DNA of 64,000 bases from Lingula anatina (lineage: Eukaryota; Brachiopoda; Lingulata; Lingulida; Lingulidae): the NCBI RefSeq assembly GCF_001039355.2, contig NW_019775386.1, positions 252,510 through 316,509 on the forward strand, in the 5' to 3' direction. Under the pieces are notes generated by a model. That model ran no database searches. It had not been told where the DNA came from and saw nothing but the letters and a program-made list of their open reading frames with translations. Both the position numbers and the translations under genes were made by a program. Below are positions 13,163 to 25,827 of the stretch, piece after piece; within the stretch, counting starts at the first letter, position 1, and each line of letters opens with the position of its first letter.

Positions 13163-15698
13163 TTTGAGTTTTTTCTTTATGTAGATTTTGCTTTTATATT
13201 TCTGTCTGTTTAAGGTATACAATAAAATGTCCAGCACACTGAAACTGTCCCAGTATAAAAAGTTCAGTTTTCCAGAGTGTGCAATTGTTTTGTAATATCT
13301 CTTAACCTAGAACCACTTTTCAAATTGAAAAACCAAGGTAGCTAAGAAACGAAACTGGTAGCTGTCTCCGTGCGTTGGTAGAGATTTTTCACTTAACCCT
13401 GGTGAGATATATGCCGCCACGAAATTCCACAGTGCCCGGAACTTGAATTTTTTTTTTTTCTTTCAGAAGACACAAAGAGTTTCAGATAATTCTGTACGCA
13501 AAAGAGCCGTTTAAAACCTACTTCGTCCGTTCGGTCCGTGGCCTTCAGAATGCCCTGAAGGTGTCGTGCCTTACCGTGGAACGAAATTGCATGCAATTCG
13601 AATGAATTATTCACGGTAGTGGCTTCTACTCAATCGACGTATTTACACATATGAATCATTGCTAGTATGTTGGCATTACTTATTCATTTAATAGTCCGAT
13701 ATTAGGTTTCTTGCGGTTTATTTGCACTTGATTCGAAGGAAATATCGGTGAATGGCGTTTCTCAAAAATTTATGTAGTAACCTCTACCCCAAAATAGAAA
13801 AAAAATACAGCAGAAGTGCGGGCAATTTGTCACATACACTTAATGCTATCTATCCTCGTGTGGTATCGACACGGGCTGGAGCTTGAGGGGCAACTTCGTG
13901 GGAATTCCGTTAAATCAAACTGTTCACATATACGCTAAAAAGACATCAAACCAATAAGGTCCAATAAACGATGACGTGGTGCGAATCCAAAGTTTTGGAG
14001 ATCTCCACATTTCACATAAATTTTCCACGCACATGTATATCTGATCCAGTATATCTGATCCAGTTCTTAGTAAGACGATGTGGACGACAGTTAATAGAGA
14101 CACGTGCAATATTTGACCGCAGACGACACTGATACAGCACGTGACACCTTGGAGACGTGTTGACTGATGGCAATTGGTCTACATCCGCCACTTACTGGCA
14201 CTGTTATGTGGTGAGGACATNAATAAATATAAGCTGTTCATGCGGCCTATACGTTAGTGTTGAACGAAAAGTACAAACTCTCCTATAACTGAGCTCAAAC
14301 TTTGCAGTGCACACCGTTAATTTAATCTAACTTACCTGACAAAATAGATGCAATGGCGGCGATGGCAAAGGATATGATAACACCAGGGCCGGCAACGTCC
14401 CGAGCCACGAGACCTGCGACGACGTACATCCCCGTTCCGCAACAACTCCCCACCCCCAAGGAGGTTAAGTCCAGAGTCGTAAGGCATCGCTTAAAGCCCG
14501 ACTTCGCCGGATCCCCGGATCCTCCATGATCCCCGTCGTCATGGTCGTGATCCGGTTCTTGTATTGTCTTGGTTCGTGTCATCTTTTCTCGTAGGTCGTT
14601 CACCCTAGCGCGGTGGGCTTCTAATCCCAGGCTATCCATTTTGAGTTTTTTCTTTATGTAGATTTTGCTTTTATATTTCTGTCTGTTTAAGGTATACAAT
14701 AAAATGTCCAGCACACTGAAACTGTCCCAGTATAAAAAAGTTCAGTTTTCCAGAGTGTGCAATTGTTTTGTAATATCTCTTAACCTAGAACCACTTTTCA
14801 AATTGAAAAACCAAGGTAGCTAAGAAACGAAACTGGTAGCTGTCTCCGTGCGTTGGTAGAGATTTTTCACTTAACCCTGGTGAGATATATGCCGCCGCGA
14901 AATTCCACAGTGCCCGGAACTTGAAGTGTCTTTTTTTCTTTCAGAAGACACGAAGAGTTTCAGATAATTCTGTACGCAAAAGAGCCGTTTAAAACCCACT
15001 TCGTCCGTTCGGTCCGTGGCCTTCAGAATGCCCTGAAGGTGTCGTGCCTTACCGTGGAACGAAATTGCATGCAATTCGAATGAATTATTCACGGTAGTGG
15101 CTTCTACTCAATCGACGTATTTACACATATGAATCATTGCTAGCATGTTGGGCATTACTTATTCATTTAATAGTCCGATATTAGGTTTCTTGCGGTTTAT
15201 TTGCACTTGATTCGAAGGAAATATCGGTGAATGGCGTTTCTCAAAAATTAATGTAGTAACCTCTACCCCAAAATAGAAAAAAATACAGCAGAAGTGCGGG
15301 CAATTTGTCACATACACTTAATGCTATCTATCCTCGTGTGGTATCGACACAGGCTGGAGCTTGAGTGGCAACTTCGTGGGAATTCCGTTAAATCAAACTG
15401 TTCACATATACGCTAAAAAGACATCAAACCAGTAAGGTCCAATAAACGATGACGTGGTGCGAATCCAAAGTTTTGGAGATCTCCACTTTTCACAGAAATT
15501 TTCCACGCACATGTATATCTGATCCAGTATATCTGATCCAGTTCGAAGTAAGACGAAGTGGACGACAGTTAATAGAGACACGTGCAATATTTGACCGCAG
15601 ACGACACTGATACAGCACGTGACACCTTGGAGACGTGTTGACTGATGGCAATTGGTCTACATCCGCCACTTACTGGCACTGTTATGTGGTGAGGACAT
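12745..15698. repeat. Near-identical 1.48-kb tandem copies joined by a single N (likely unmerged contig overlap)
   Basis: Copy 1 is 12745-14220 and copy 2 is 14222-15698, with N at 14221. Copy 1 stops at ...gaggacat exactly at the N, while copy 2 continues past the same bases into unique sequence; copy 2 begins exactly where copy 1 has left-flanking unique sequence. This end-to-start geometry is that of two overlapping contig ends. Only scattered substitutions and 1-5 base indels separate the copies. Confidence 0.88.
14336..14639 (-). other. Second copy of transporter exon 1
   Basis: Nearly base-identical to the exon at 12859-13162, with the same start codon context, same phase-1 donor and the same predicted residues. 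It sits in the second half of the 1.48-kb duplication that is split by the single N at 14221. Most likely it is the same exon from an unmerged contig end or the other haplotype, not a second gene: no second set of downstream exons is present. Confidence 0.85.
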
Positions 15699-18600
15699 CC
15701 AACGGATACGGTTATAGGCATATAATTCCCTACCCTTAGTGTATAAATCAGTCTGATCTCTTCGCATCTAAGTACGATGTCGTTAGATACTGAGCCCGAG
15801 TAGGCGATTAGAAGGCCAATAGTCAACTAAATGTCTGAATCACTCGATCACTAGACAGTAATGGCATATATGACGCTGAGGAAAAAATGAAAAAATCTTC
15901 TGTTGACTAGGAATAAGGTTGAACTCTCAACTCCCTACTGGCTAACAAGCAATTACCAGCTATTTACAAACGAACCAACTGCGCTTGCTTCAATGTTGAC
16001 TCACAGGGAGAATTTTCAAAGCCTTGCCGCTATAATATAATTTGGTTTACTATCTTTCCTTACAGTGAAAGTTACAAATACCCAGACGACATGTTTAGAG
16101 TAGAAACCAGTTCTGACTAATCTCACAAGTTAGTCACAACATTTCCGATTTTCCGTTCCATGACTGTGAGTTCGAGTCAAATCGCTTTTGACTAATTCAA
16201 TTGGCAAGCAACGATAGAGTGTTCAGAACGTCTTTCCTCAAAAAGATACAGGCCTTTAACGTGGGGGTGAGATCGATTTTTGGCGAATTCAATAGCGTTA
16301 AGTGAGTTGTGTTTCTTTAAAGGAATGGATAAACCAAGCTGTACCTTCGATGTTATATTAGAACAAGTGTTGACTTATCTTTTTCGTGCGTCACCGAAAT
16401 GTGTTCAAAATATCACTCGCCATACAGATCAACACATCTTTATGACTTTTTTAAGGCTAATAGTACTTTAAAATTGCAATACCCGGTCGCTACCTGTAAC
16501 ATGTATAGTGGGTCGAGTCGCAGAATTAACGCGTAATGAATAAATCAGCTTCCTAGACAAACCTTTCTCAAGTGGTGTGTTCACGGTCCACCTGTGTTGT
16601 ACCTTCTGCACTATCACTGCTCTCTGCGCGTTATCACCACTCGTCTGCTGCACATTATTATCACACAACAGACTAACTGTATTTTCTTGGAGACACTCCT
16701 CGACGTGTGGCTCGATCTAGTACATGTAATATCTTAAATTCCCATCCAAAAAATGGCAGCTTCACACTGTGTTTTACGTCTGTCCAAGATCCTATCTCTT
16801 GTCACCAAACTCCCGAGCTGACACAGTTCATGCCGTTTCTGAGAGACTCAATGTTTTATGATTTCGAACAGCAGATACAGACGTCTCAGGAAATTCAGAA
16901 GTACAATGCAGTGTCTCCCTGTCTAACACAGCTTCTTGTCTTGTTCTTCCAATGAGCAGACGACTTTTCTGGCAGCGTTCTGGCAGCGTTCCTGGTTCTT
17001 GTACAGTCTGGTCTACGGGACTGTCAGGTATGCAGATTCCTCTCTGTCGTCTGTGGCAAATTTCCACACGCTCATTTGACCACGGCGAATAATTCGTCAG
17101 CTGTGCTTGTTTTCTCACCAAATTGTCAATAACTGGCTATTAACTCAAGCAAATGTCTGCCGAATATCATAACACGCCCTCCATCGATCAGCTTTTGACT
17201 GTGAAATGAATCGTGGGTATTCACGCGCGCGATGTTTATCGTCTGCTGAAGTCCGGATCTTGTTGTTTTGCTACATTTGTCACGTGATCTACAGAGGCCA
17301 AACAGTTCATCTTCTTGACATCTAGTTGGTTTTTTGACCCATACACATGCAGATGTCGTGTGCCACCTAAATGACAGGTTAATCATGCAAAGAAAAAATA
17401 GAGAAAAGCATCTACTCGTTCTCAAAAACAATTTTCGTACAGCAAAAAAATTGTTCGCAATGGTGTCAGTCTTTGGAATATTTCACTGTCAGTGGTGATG
17501 GAATTCCGTTACTTGTATTTCCTATCCAACCACTTGTTCTGTTGACAAAATTAACTGAAATGTTATTTTCCTTAGAGATCTGAGGCTAAATTAAGTGTGA
17601 GTCAGGCGCCATCTCGCTCTGTTCTATCAATGGGAACGATTAGTGCGCAAGGGGGAAAATCTATGTGATTACGTCACAGAAGGCTCGAAACCAATTTACC
17701 ATTATTGGAGATCTCGTATCGTACTTGTTGCGTAGTATAACTATCAATTTGAGTGTCTGTGAAGTTTTCATCAATATTTTCTAAATGCTTATCAATTTCA
17801 CACAGACCCACTGCAAGCATGCGCCCGCGCCTTTGCACATACATGTACACATACACACATACACGTACAGATATACACATACAGTTTCCCATGCCATACA
17901 TTTGTTTTAGTATCCAACATGCAATTGTTTCAGTGACCAACTACATGTATGTAAAAACATTTATTGTTTGTAGCTGTTTGTAGGGATTGTGGGAAGAGGT
18001 ACGTAGCTACATGTACATGTATATATGGTCCAATTGCCATATTATAGACTAGCTATTATACCGTATATCTGGAAGCGCTGACAGAAAAAAAATCTAAATT
18101 GAACCTCCTTTGGCTAGAGATTACCTCTATTACATTTTGACTCCCTTGTCCCATCCCATCTTACACTGAAGAGTGAATATCCAATTTAGAGCAGCTAGAT
18201 TTCAGAAAATTGAGAATGTAACTAAACGCAATCGGGTTAGGCATAATAGACGATTTTCCTACTGATACATTAGTGTACGGCCCACGATTATCCCATGTCT
18301 GCTAAACCGATACTTTGCCAGCCTACGCAAACATTCCTTTTTCGTCTATTATAACCCATAGATAGAGACGCTAACACAGTACGTAGTGGGAGCAATCCCT
18401 CAAGTCTCAACGAAATAAATTGCAAAATCGAATCGAAGAAAGCGGTTGCTTACTTCAGGGGCTTAGGGACCGCCATTGGCGAGTCATTTACAATTTGAGA
18501 GCTCGTGTTTTTTCTCTAATAGAGCATACAAAGTGCAGGACAAATCTCTCCAGAAATGAGTGTTCGTCTATACAGGAGATGGAATTGAAAAGGCATGGAA

Positions 18601-18892
18601 AGTGTCCCACGGGACCTTTCATTATCGTCCAGTCGCATATCGACCAGATAAAATTTTGGTTTATGGTTGACTCGGGGCATCTTTTGTCTACCGGTACTGT
18701 ATATCCACCATACGGGCACAGTAACTGGATTTGGGTTATCAGTGGACATATATTTTTGCCTGACCTTCTCAAAAAATAATTGATTTGATGAATAAATGTG
18801 ACACTGTATTGCGATTTATGAACGGTTTCTTCGTTATCTGTCACGGGTGCACCTATACTTCATTTGAACAACATGTGATATTTTATTCATTT

Positions 18893-18947
<55 letters not shown>

Positions 18948-18971
18948 TTATTATTATTTTTTTTTTTTTTT
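18893..18971. repeat. (ATTT)n microsatellite followed by a T-rich tract
   Basis: About 15 uninterrupted TTTA/ATTT units, then ATT units and a T run to 18971. Confidence 0.95.
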
Positions 18972-20024
18972 GGAAAATCAGACTTGATTGCATACTTCGC
19001 TTGGTCTTTACCGCTGAAGTTTCCAAGTTTCCTATCCTAGGGCATCGTGGCGTGATATCCGCGCCCTTAATCTGGATGTCTATGACCGCGATCCGTCTAA
19101 TCTGTGACGTCTCCCCCAAGTAGAACTCTTAGGGCGCAATCACAATAGGCCCTGTCTGATTATATGGGGTAACTGGCTCTTATCCCATTCAGAGAGTGCT
19201 TATTGTAATCACGTCGGTGGGCACAGAGCAGGCGTCCGTTGAATTCGCATTGTATGCGTTGTGTTTAGGTGCCGTTGATAGTGGATTGAAGGTTATCCAT
19301 AACCTATGGTGCCATATTCCATGTCATAGGGATCGGTCGATTGATCGGTCTGTCTGGACGTTGTGTGAACGTGCTCTTTATGTCGGTCATCAAAGCACTG
19401 GATATTGTCAGACATCGGAATATTTCCTGTTAATGTGTGTACGGTCATCGATTTGGCCGCTACTATCTGAGGCTAACTTTAGAAGAAAAAAATCAATCCG
19501 CGGTGTACGATTGCTCTGTTGTACATGTACTTTATGGGAAGCGGGGGGAGGGGGGCTGGGGCTCATGGCCGAGGGAAATGGGTGCACGCAGAGTTACGTT
19601 TATTCTTTTTATTTAAGATCCCTGTTTAACCCCACCCCCTCTCTCTCGCAATCGAGCGATCTAGACTTTATGTCCAAGTTCCCAGTTCTACGCCTTGTCT
19701 CAAGTTGAGTCAAGTTGAGTCAACAAAGGTTAATTATTTCAGAATTTTTTTATTGTTGGCTACCCAAAAGGAGTTAAGTTGGAAAGACAAAATTAAACTT
19801 TGTTTTGCAAATATGTGATTATACAAGTTTCTGAATGAAATTTATGTCCGTCCAACTAACAGTAAATGTAAGCGGGGGAAATAACTGATATGGTATTTCC
19901 GTGTGAAGTTTGCTTTACCTTGAATTAGCATGAAAGATACACCGAATAAAACCCGGTATTTTCAGGTAAAATAAATCTCCAATTCAAATCATATTCAATT
20001 GTAGTAAACGAGATAAGCGGGTGA

Positions 20025-20340
20025 TGGTCTGTGTAAGAAAGTCCACCCTCCATTAGATTTAAACAGGTAAGGGTTAACGTGGCGAAAGTGGGTCAAAATC
20101 TAGGACGGGGCAGAGAAGTACAAGTTTATGGGAACAGGACCGTTTATCACAGGGAAATCTCCCGAAGCCTACATAGCATGTAACGTGACAGAGAGTTCTC
20201 CATGTTAAAGAGTCCGCTTCCCATTCATTTGTACAGGTAAGCCTCGCCCTAAATTTTGACCCTCTTAAGTCAGGCTAACCCTAACCATTATAACTAAATG
20301 GAGGACGGACTTTCTGTTACACGGACCCTCAATTTCGTTA
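20025..20340. repeat. Inverted-repeat element, family A
   Basis: The left arm (about 20025-20117, with gtgtaagaaagtcc ... gtgggtcaaaatcta) is the imperfect reverse complement of the right arm (about 20206-20340, with taaattttgaccctc ... ggactttctgttacac). A related single-arm copy lies at 23385-23525. No coding capacity, so probably a non-autonomous DNA transposon. Confidence 0.65.
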
Positions 20341-21238
20341 CACCGGAACCCACTCTTGACATCCTGCACTCGTGTTGTTTCTCAAAAGCAGTGTAAACCC
20401 CATAGTACCGCTTTAAGATTTTTATCAAACTAAAAAAAGAAAATTATAAGGGTGATATCGAAGGCAAAGGTATCCTATATGCGTGACACGCGAGGACTTG
20501 TTTCATAATGAATGAATGAATGTCGTGATTTGTGTTTTCCGTGTGCGATTTGTTAGTAATTATCGAACTTAATTATGTATGCGGGAATATTCCCAGTGCA
20601 TGGGGCGAGAGATGCAAGGAACAATACGCACAATATAAAATGCTTAACTTTATTATTTCACGTAAAAAATATAACGAATAATTGTACTTTTAATCTAAAA
20701 CACAGGTACACATTTGCTTGCAGGTACCAACGTTTGATATAAATCCAATCTTCATCGTGCTTGTGTTATATAATTACATACGGCATNCGTTACACCGGGA
20801 CCCACTCTTGACATCCTGCACTCGTGTTGTTTCTCAAAAGCAGTGTAAACCCCATAGTACCGCTTTAAGATTTTTATCAAACTAAAAAAAGAAAATTATA
20901 AGGGTGATATCGAAGGCAAAGGTATCCTATATGCGTGACACGCGAGGACTTGTTTCATAATGAATGAATGAATGTCGTGATTTGTGTTTTCCGTGTGCGA
21001 TTTGTTAGTAATTATCGAACTTAATTATGTATGCGGGAATATTCCCAGTGCATGGGGCGAGAGATGCAAGGAACAATACGCACAATATAAAATGCTAAAC
21101 TTTATTATTTCACGTAAAAAATATAACGAATAATTGTACTTTTAATCTAAAACACAGGTACACATTTGCTTGCAGGTACCAACGTTTGATATAAATCCAA
21201 TCTTCATCGTGCTTGTGTTATATAATTACATACGGCAT
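20336..21238. repeat. 451-bp near-identical tandem copies joined by a single N
   Basis: Copy 1 is 20336-20786 and copy 2 is 20788-21238, with N at 20787. Two substitutions were seen by eye (cggaacc/cgggacc and gcttaac/gctaaac). The geometry is the same as at 14221: copy 1 ends at the N, copy 2 reads on into unique sequence. An unmerged contig overlap is the simplest reading. Confidence 0.88.
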
Positions 21239-21630
21239 AGCAACGTAACAGAGAAGTGCTGTACAGACCAGGTATACTACCGTAATGATACTACAAAGAC
21301 ACCTGAAAACTAAAAGGATCGATGTACTACAGAACGCAAAAAAAAACGCCTTTTATGAACACTCAGTAATCTAGCACGTAAGAATTATTATGTATGATCG
21401 TGTTCATTAATAAGAAGGTACGCGTTTTACGATGACAGCAGAGTCAACTAAACAATGTACTGTACGTAACACACTCTGCTAGGCAACGTCAGTGGAGATT
21501 TCGTCCGGTATATGTGTGTTACAACCATGTCACCAGATTTCATGAACGAGAGTTGGATTTAACCAGTTAACAAAAGGTGTGTTCATGCCAGCCTTTCAAT
21601 CGGTCCAGGTCCAGATACAAGCCACTTATC

Positions 21631-21649
21631 ATTTATTTATTTATTTATT

Positions 21650-21697
<48 letters not shown>
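21631..21697. repeat. Compound (ATTT)n-(ATT)n microsatellite
   Basis: Seven to eight ATTT units pass directly into about twelve ATT units. Confidence 0.95.
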
Positions 21698-23384
21698 GAC
21701 AAAGATTTGAATTAAGTATTACGGTTCTCTGTGCAATCGAAACTAGAGCCTGATAGGTACTTCTGTGCAGACACTTAATTGGCTTCACGCAAATTAAACT
21801 AGTTTCTGTGAGGTGGAATTACATAAACCGGTGTTGATTATATATTTTACATCATACTTTCATTTGTGCGAAATCAGAAAAATATGTATGTATCATGTTT
21901 GCCACCATTTGGTTCTATCTTTTTGGGTAATCTTTGGGCAATTTAACCTTTTAATATATACACTTATTTAATCCATTAGAGAGTTCCATTAGCTGTGTTA
22001 TTTACTCCAAGTTACAATGCTAATCAAACAACAACTAAGCTCACAGTTATTTACACTTTAATATTGCAGTATCTTTTCTTTATCTTTGTCACCCAAGCAA
22101 CCATAATGGTTTCAACCGAGAACCTCTCTGTATGGGTATCTTTGGTACAAACAATGGTCATTAATTATAACAACCACATCCCTATACACGACTATTTCGA
22201 TTTTTTCCCAGCCACATTTTTTTCCTTGCGTTCGCAATATAATGTGTCACACTCTAATGCCGGTCGTTCAATAAAAGATACAGAATAACTATAAATAAAG
22301 CAAATTACAATCCGTCATACGGACTGGTGAACAAAGATAATGAAAAAAAGGCAGTCTATCATCGTTGTTTGTATGTGATTCTAGATTACGCCGTGTTGCA
22401 CATTGTTACGATGGCCGTAACAAATGGAAAAATTCACTGCAGCATGAAAAACGATGAAGATTAATTGGAAAATGTAGTAATTGGATGGGACATTGTCATT
22501 ATGAAATCCTTAGAGATGAACTCACGCTCCAATTCCCAAAATGATTTAGTCGAAATATGATCTTAACGTTACGGCTTTTAACCGTAGTTAACTTTCATCT
22601 TGAAAAAATCGTCGAAGAAGACTAACATACATAACCTATTGGTCTAAAACATTAGCCATTTATTTCTCTCTTTGAAACAGTTCTTCTATTTTCGTTTTGA
22701 GGGCCACTATATTGATTATTTTCGGGTGAATACACACTAAATTTTTATGCTTGAGCTTTATACCAAATCTCCATTTGGTGAAGTTGTAAAAAACCTACGA
22801 TTAATATAGGCCAGTGTACTAACACAATATACGCTTGCTTACTGCCTTACTTTGCTATTGGTGAAAAACATTGATTACGCAGACACTAATACTGTAGGAG
22901 ATTAAATGGTTTCGCTGAAAAAAAAAAAGGAATGGTCACAGGACCAGTGCAGACTTTTACCCCTGTCTCTTCATATTAACTCATATATCAAATATTACAT
23001 TGTGAGCAAATACTTGGCAAACAAACGTTACGAAAATGACAGGGCTCATTCCCAATGAGACGATCGATCTTTGTAATTCGATCCACCTCCACCATCTCTG
23101 CAATCTCTGCAATCAGATTAACAGACCAACACGCCTCCTACTGGCGTTGAGCAGAATACAGACAGACTGGTGATTATACGAGTGCTTTGGAAACAAGAAG
23201 AAACCTGTTTACTCTGTTACTCGGATTGCATTCAGCGAGAGCTCCCGCAGAGTTGATTCGATCAACTTAGAGCGATAGTTTCATTGAGAATGAGCCTGTA
23301 AAGTTGGAACAATCCCAAAAGGGCCACGTGCTGTATTTCATGCAAGGAGCCTTTGAAAGATGCGAAATTGGTTCTTTGTATGCA

Positions 23385-23525
23385 GGTGTAACGAAACTGA
23401 GGGTCTGTGTAACAGTAAGCCCGCCGTCCATTTGGTTTAAATGGTTAGGGTTAGCCTGACCTAAGTGGGTCAAAATCTATGGCGACGCTTACCTGTGAGA
23501 ATGAATGGGAAGCGAACTCTCTATC
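23385..23525. repeat. Second copy (one arm) of inverted-repeat family A
   Basis: Reads gggtctgtgtaacagtaag ... ggttagggttagcctgacct ... gtgggtcaaaatctatgg ... gaatgggaagcg, matching the reverse complement of the right arm at about 20206-20340. Confidence 0.6.
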
Positions 23526-23540
23526 ATGGGGGACTCTCTG

Positions 23541-23716
23541 GCCCCATTCAGAACAGGGGACTAACTAGTCCGAGGGACAAATATGGCCGACCCACTTGAA
23601 TACTTCCCCACGGGTATATCTATTTAGTGTCTATTAGCGGATTAGACGGCAAGCTTTGTAGTGGATCGCCATACATTTGACCCTCGGTCTAGTTAGGCCA
23701 TTATTCTGAATGGGGT
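23541..23716. repeat. Fold-back element
   Basis: The left arm 23541-23576 (gccccattcagaa ... agtccgaggg) is the imperfect reverse complement of the right arm 23681-23716 (ccctcggtctagt ... ttctgaatggggt). The spacer is about 104 bp with no open frame of note. Confidence 0.65.
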
Positions 23717-25827
23717 AACACCGGATTATCCCATAGTTTATGAATTTAAACAGAGAGAAATAGGACAATACCTCTACCCTGATTGTGATGTGCTATTCCA
23801 TCAAGTTGGATAACATCAGAGTACTTTTTACCCCTTATCGTAACAAAGTGCAGCAATATTTCATTGCATTCGTTTACTTTGCAACTGTAGTCAATTAGAA
23901 TGGTAATATAACTGATGATCACACTGGGGGTTTCAGCTTTGTCAGTAATGATATCGCGTTTCGTTTCCGTTGCAATCAGCGCGGAAAACATCAATTATAC
24001 ATCCTTCTTTTGCAAACCACGCTTCAATTCCTGGAACACGTCAACAATTTGCACTGACAGTGAATGATGCGATGACGGAAGAAACGGGAGAAATGAATTA
24101 CTTTTGTTACGGTTTGTTGAAAGTTGACGTATCGAAATGCGTGCACTTGTAGCGCCGAATGATCATAACAATCCTTTATGCGTTTGACTGCCGTAGGTTG
24201 AAACAAATGCTGTCCTGACCAAGCTGCAGTAATTTAATTTATCCTAATCGCATCGTTTAATTTCCCCAGATTCGACTCATTGATAGACCGGTCCCAGGGG
24301 AGTGGCACAGGCGGGTTTGTGGCCGGAGACAGTAGGCCTAAAATAACCAAAGTAAGCGTTCCTGCTTGTTCAACACCATAAATTTGTGGAAATTCTAGAC
24401 ATTCATTCATCTACCTAGATTCGTCTACACATGTACTGTAGCTTCCGTTTTGTCATATACAAATTATAATAATAATAATGATTTATTGTTATACTTATAC
24501 AAATATAAAATGAAAATTATAATGCCATCTCGATTAAATGGTATAAAATAAAATCACTGTACACTGTATATGAAACCAACTGTACACGTCACTCACGCCT
24601 TCTCACGTCACTTGTCTGCGCAGGAATCGGTGGTGCGTGTAGGAATAACCTCCGATCAGTTTTACTGGTTAAATATCGCAGCAAATGACACAAACCATGT
24701 TCCAACTAACGTGAACTCTCATTCTCATAGCCATCATATTTACAAATTAGGTAGCTGTCTTACATGTAAGCCGACAGGATATGCCACATGGCAGATACGA
24801 AGTTGATGAAGGTCTCTTGTGTGCCAATGTAGAGAAATTGAGGCAGAAATGAAGTGGATGTTCCTTATTTTCGACATATCGTCATTTTATTATTTCCCAC
24901 TTGCACCAAAGATCATTTATTTTGACTCTTGGGCGAAGTTGCGGTACAAAGGAACCTTATCGTATTTGAGGATTTTCTTTCTTATTAAACGATTTGCTCC
25001 ACTGCGTGTAAAAAGGTTGCTCTTTGCTTTCAAAAAATATATAAAAGGATAAATAAATGACTAAAGGGGTAAATAAACTTTATCTAAGGGATGCACGATT
25101 TTTTAACGATGAGGTTCTAACAGCAGCCGATTTCTTTTCATCTTAAAGCAAGTCAGCATAATATTACATAATGAACAAAACCTATCAGGAAAAGGTGTTT
25201 AAGTTGGGAAGACGTTGACATGATAGAATTGCGCTTGTTCAATCGAAATGCGACAGATATACCAAAAAAAGTCATAACATTCGTCTAATAGTTTGTGCAG
25301 GATGGTGACGGTTCATGAAGGTTCCATTAGGATTCTGAAGGTTTCGGAAGGGTTCGGGAGGTTTCGGGAGGGCGGCGACAGAGATAGGATTCCACGCGTG
25401 CAGTGATAAAACAAACAGTTATATTTTGTTGTTGTAATCAAACGTTTGTAGGCTTGCTCTGTATTCGGCCTGCTTTTCGCAGTTGTGACAGATTTCGTTA
25501 AGAAAAGCTGGCTTCTAATAAATATTGGTAGTCCACTTTATTTAGAACTACTAAGAACTACATCATAGTGACTAGGATACTTTTCTTATCTGTTTCTTCT
25601 TCATTACTGAAACAACGTTTACAGACAAAGGCATTATAGCCAAAACAATCGGTATCACATACCAGGGTACTGTTAATTTCTACCCTGATTTAAAATGGTT
25701 TTCATGCTGGATTACAGAATTTAGAGTTACAGGTACATTGTATACATACTTTAGCGCTTTATAACTAGGTAGGTATAAACAATGTACTTTTTGTAAAAAT
25801 TGAGAAATACTAGAGACAATTATAGGG

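Larger units (their letters stand above)
15699..25827. other. Gene-poor interval between the transporter and methyltransferase M1
   Basis: No coding exon is supported in this 10.1-kb interval on either strand. It contains the second contig-overlap duplication (20336-21238), an interspersed inverted-repeat family (20025-20340 and 23385-23525), a fold-back element (23541-23716) and ATTT/ATT microsatellites. The longest open frame, plus strand 19196-19708, has no recognisable domain and no splice context. Confidence 0.6.

Noticed and set aside
14336-14639. A second, independent SLC7A gene start
   Set aside because: Near-identical to 12859-13162 across exon and flanks with a single N between the copies; contig overlap explains it better than a second gene.
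16828-17431. Two adjacent minus-strand open frames upstream of the transporter
   Set aside because: No motif, different frames, and no evidence that they join to the transporter; could at most be untranslated leader.
19196-19708. Plus-strand open frame of 170 codons
   Set aside because: No recognisable domain, no flanking splice-compatible exons, and composition like surrounding non-coding DNA.
24270-24351. Exon-like stretch with a good acceptor (tttccccag), an open frame and a GTAAGC donor on the plus strand
   Set aside because: No family recognised and no partner exon found within several kb; a lone open stretch of 27 codons is expected by chance.
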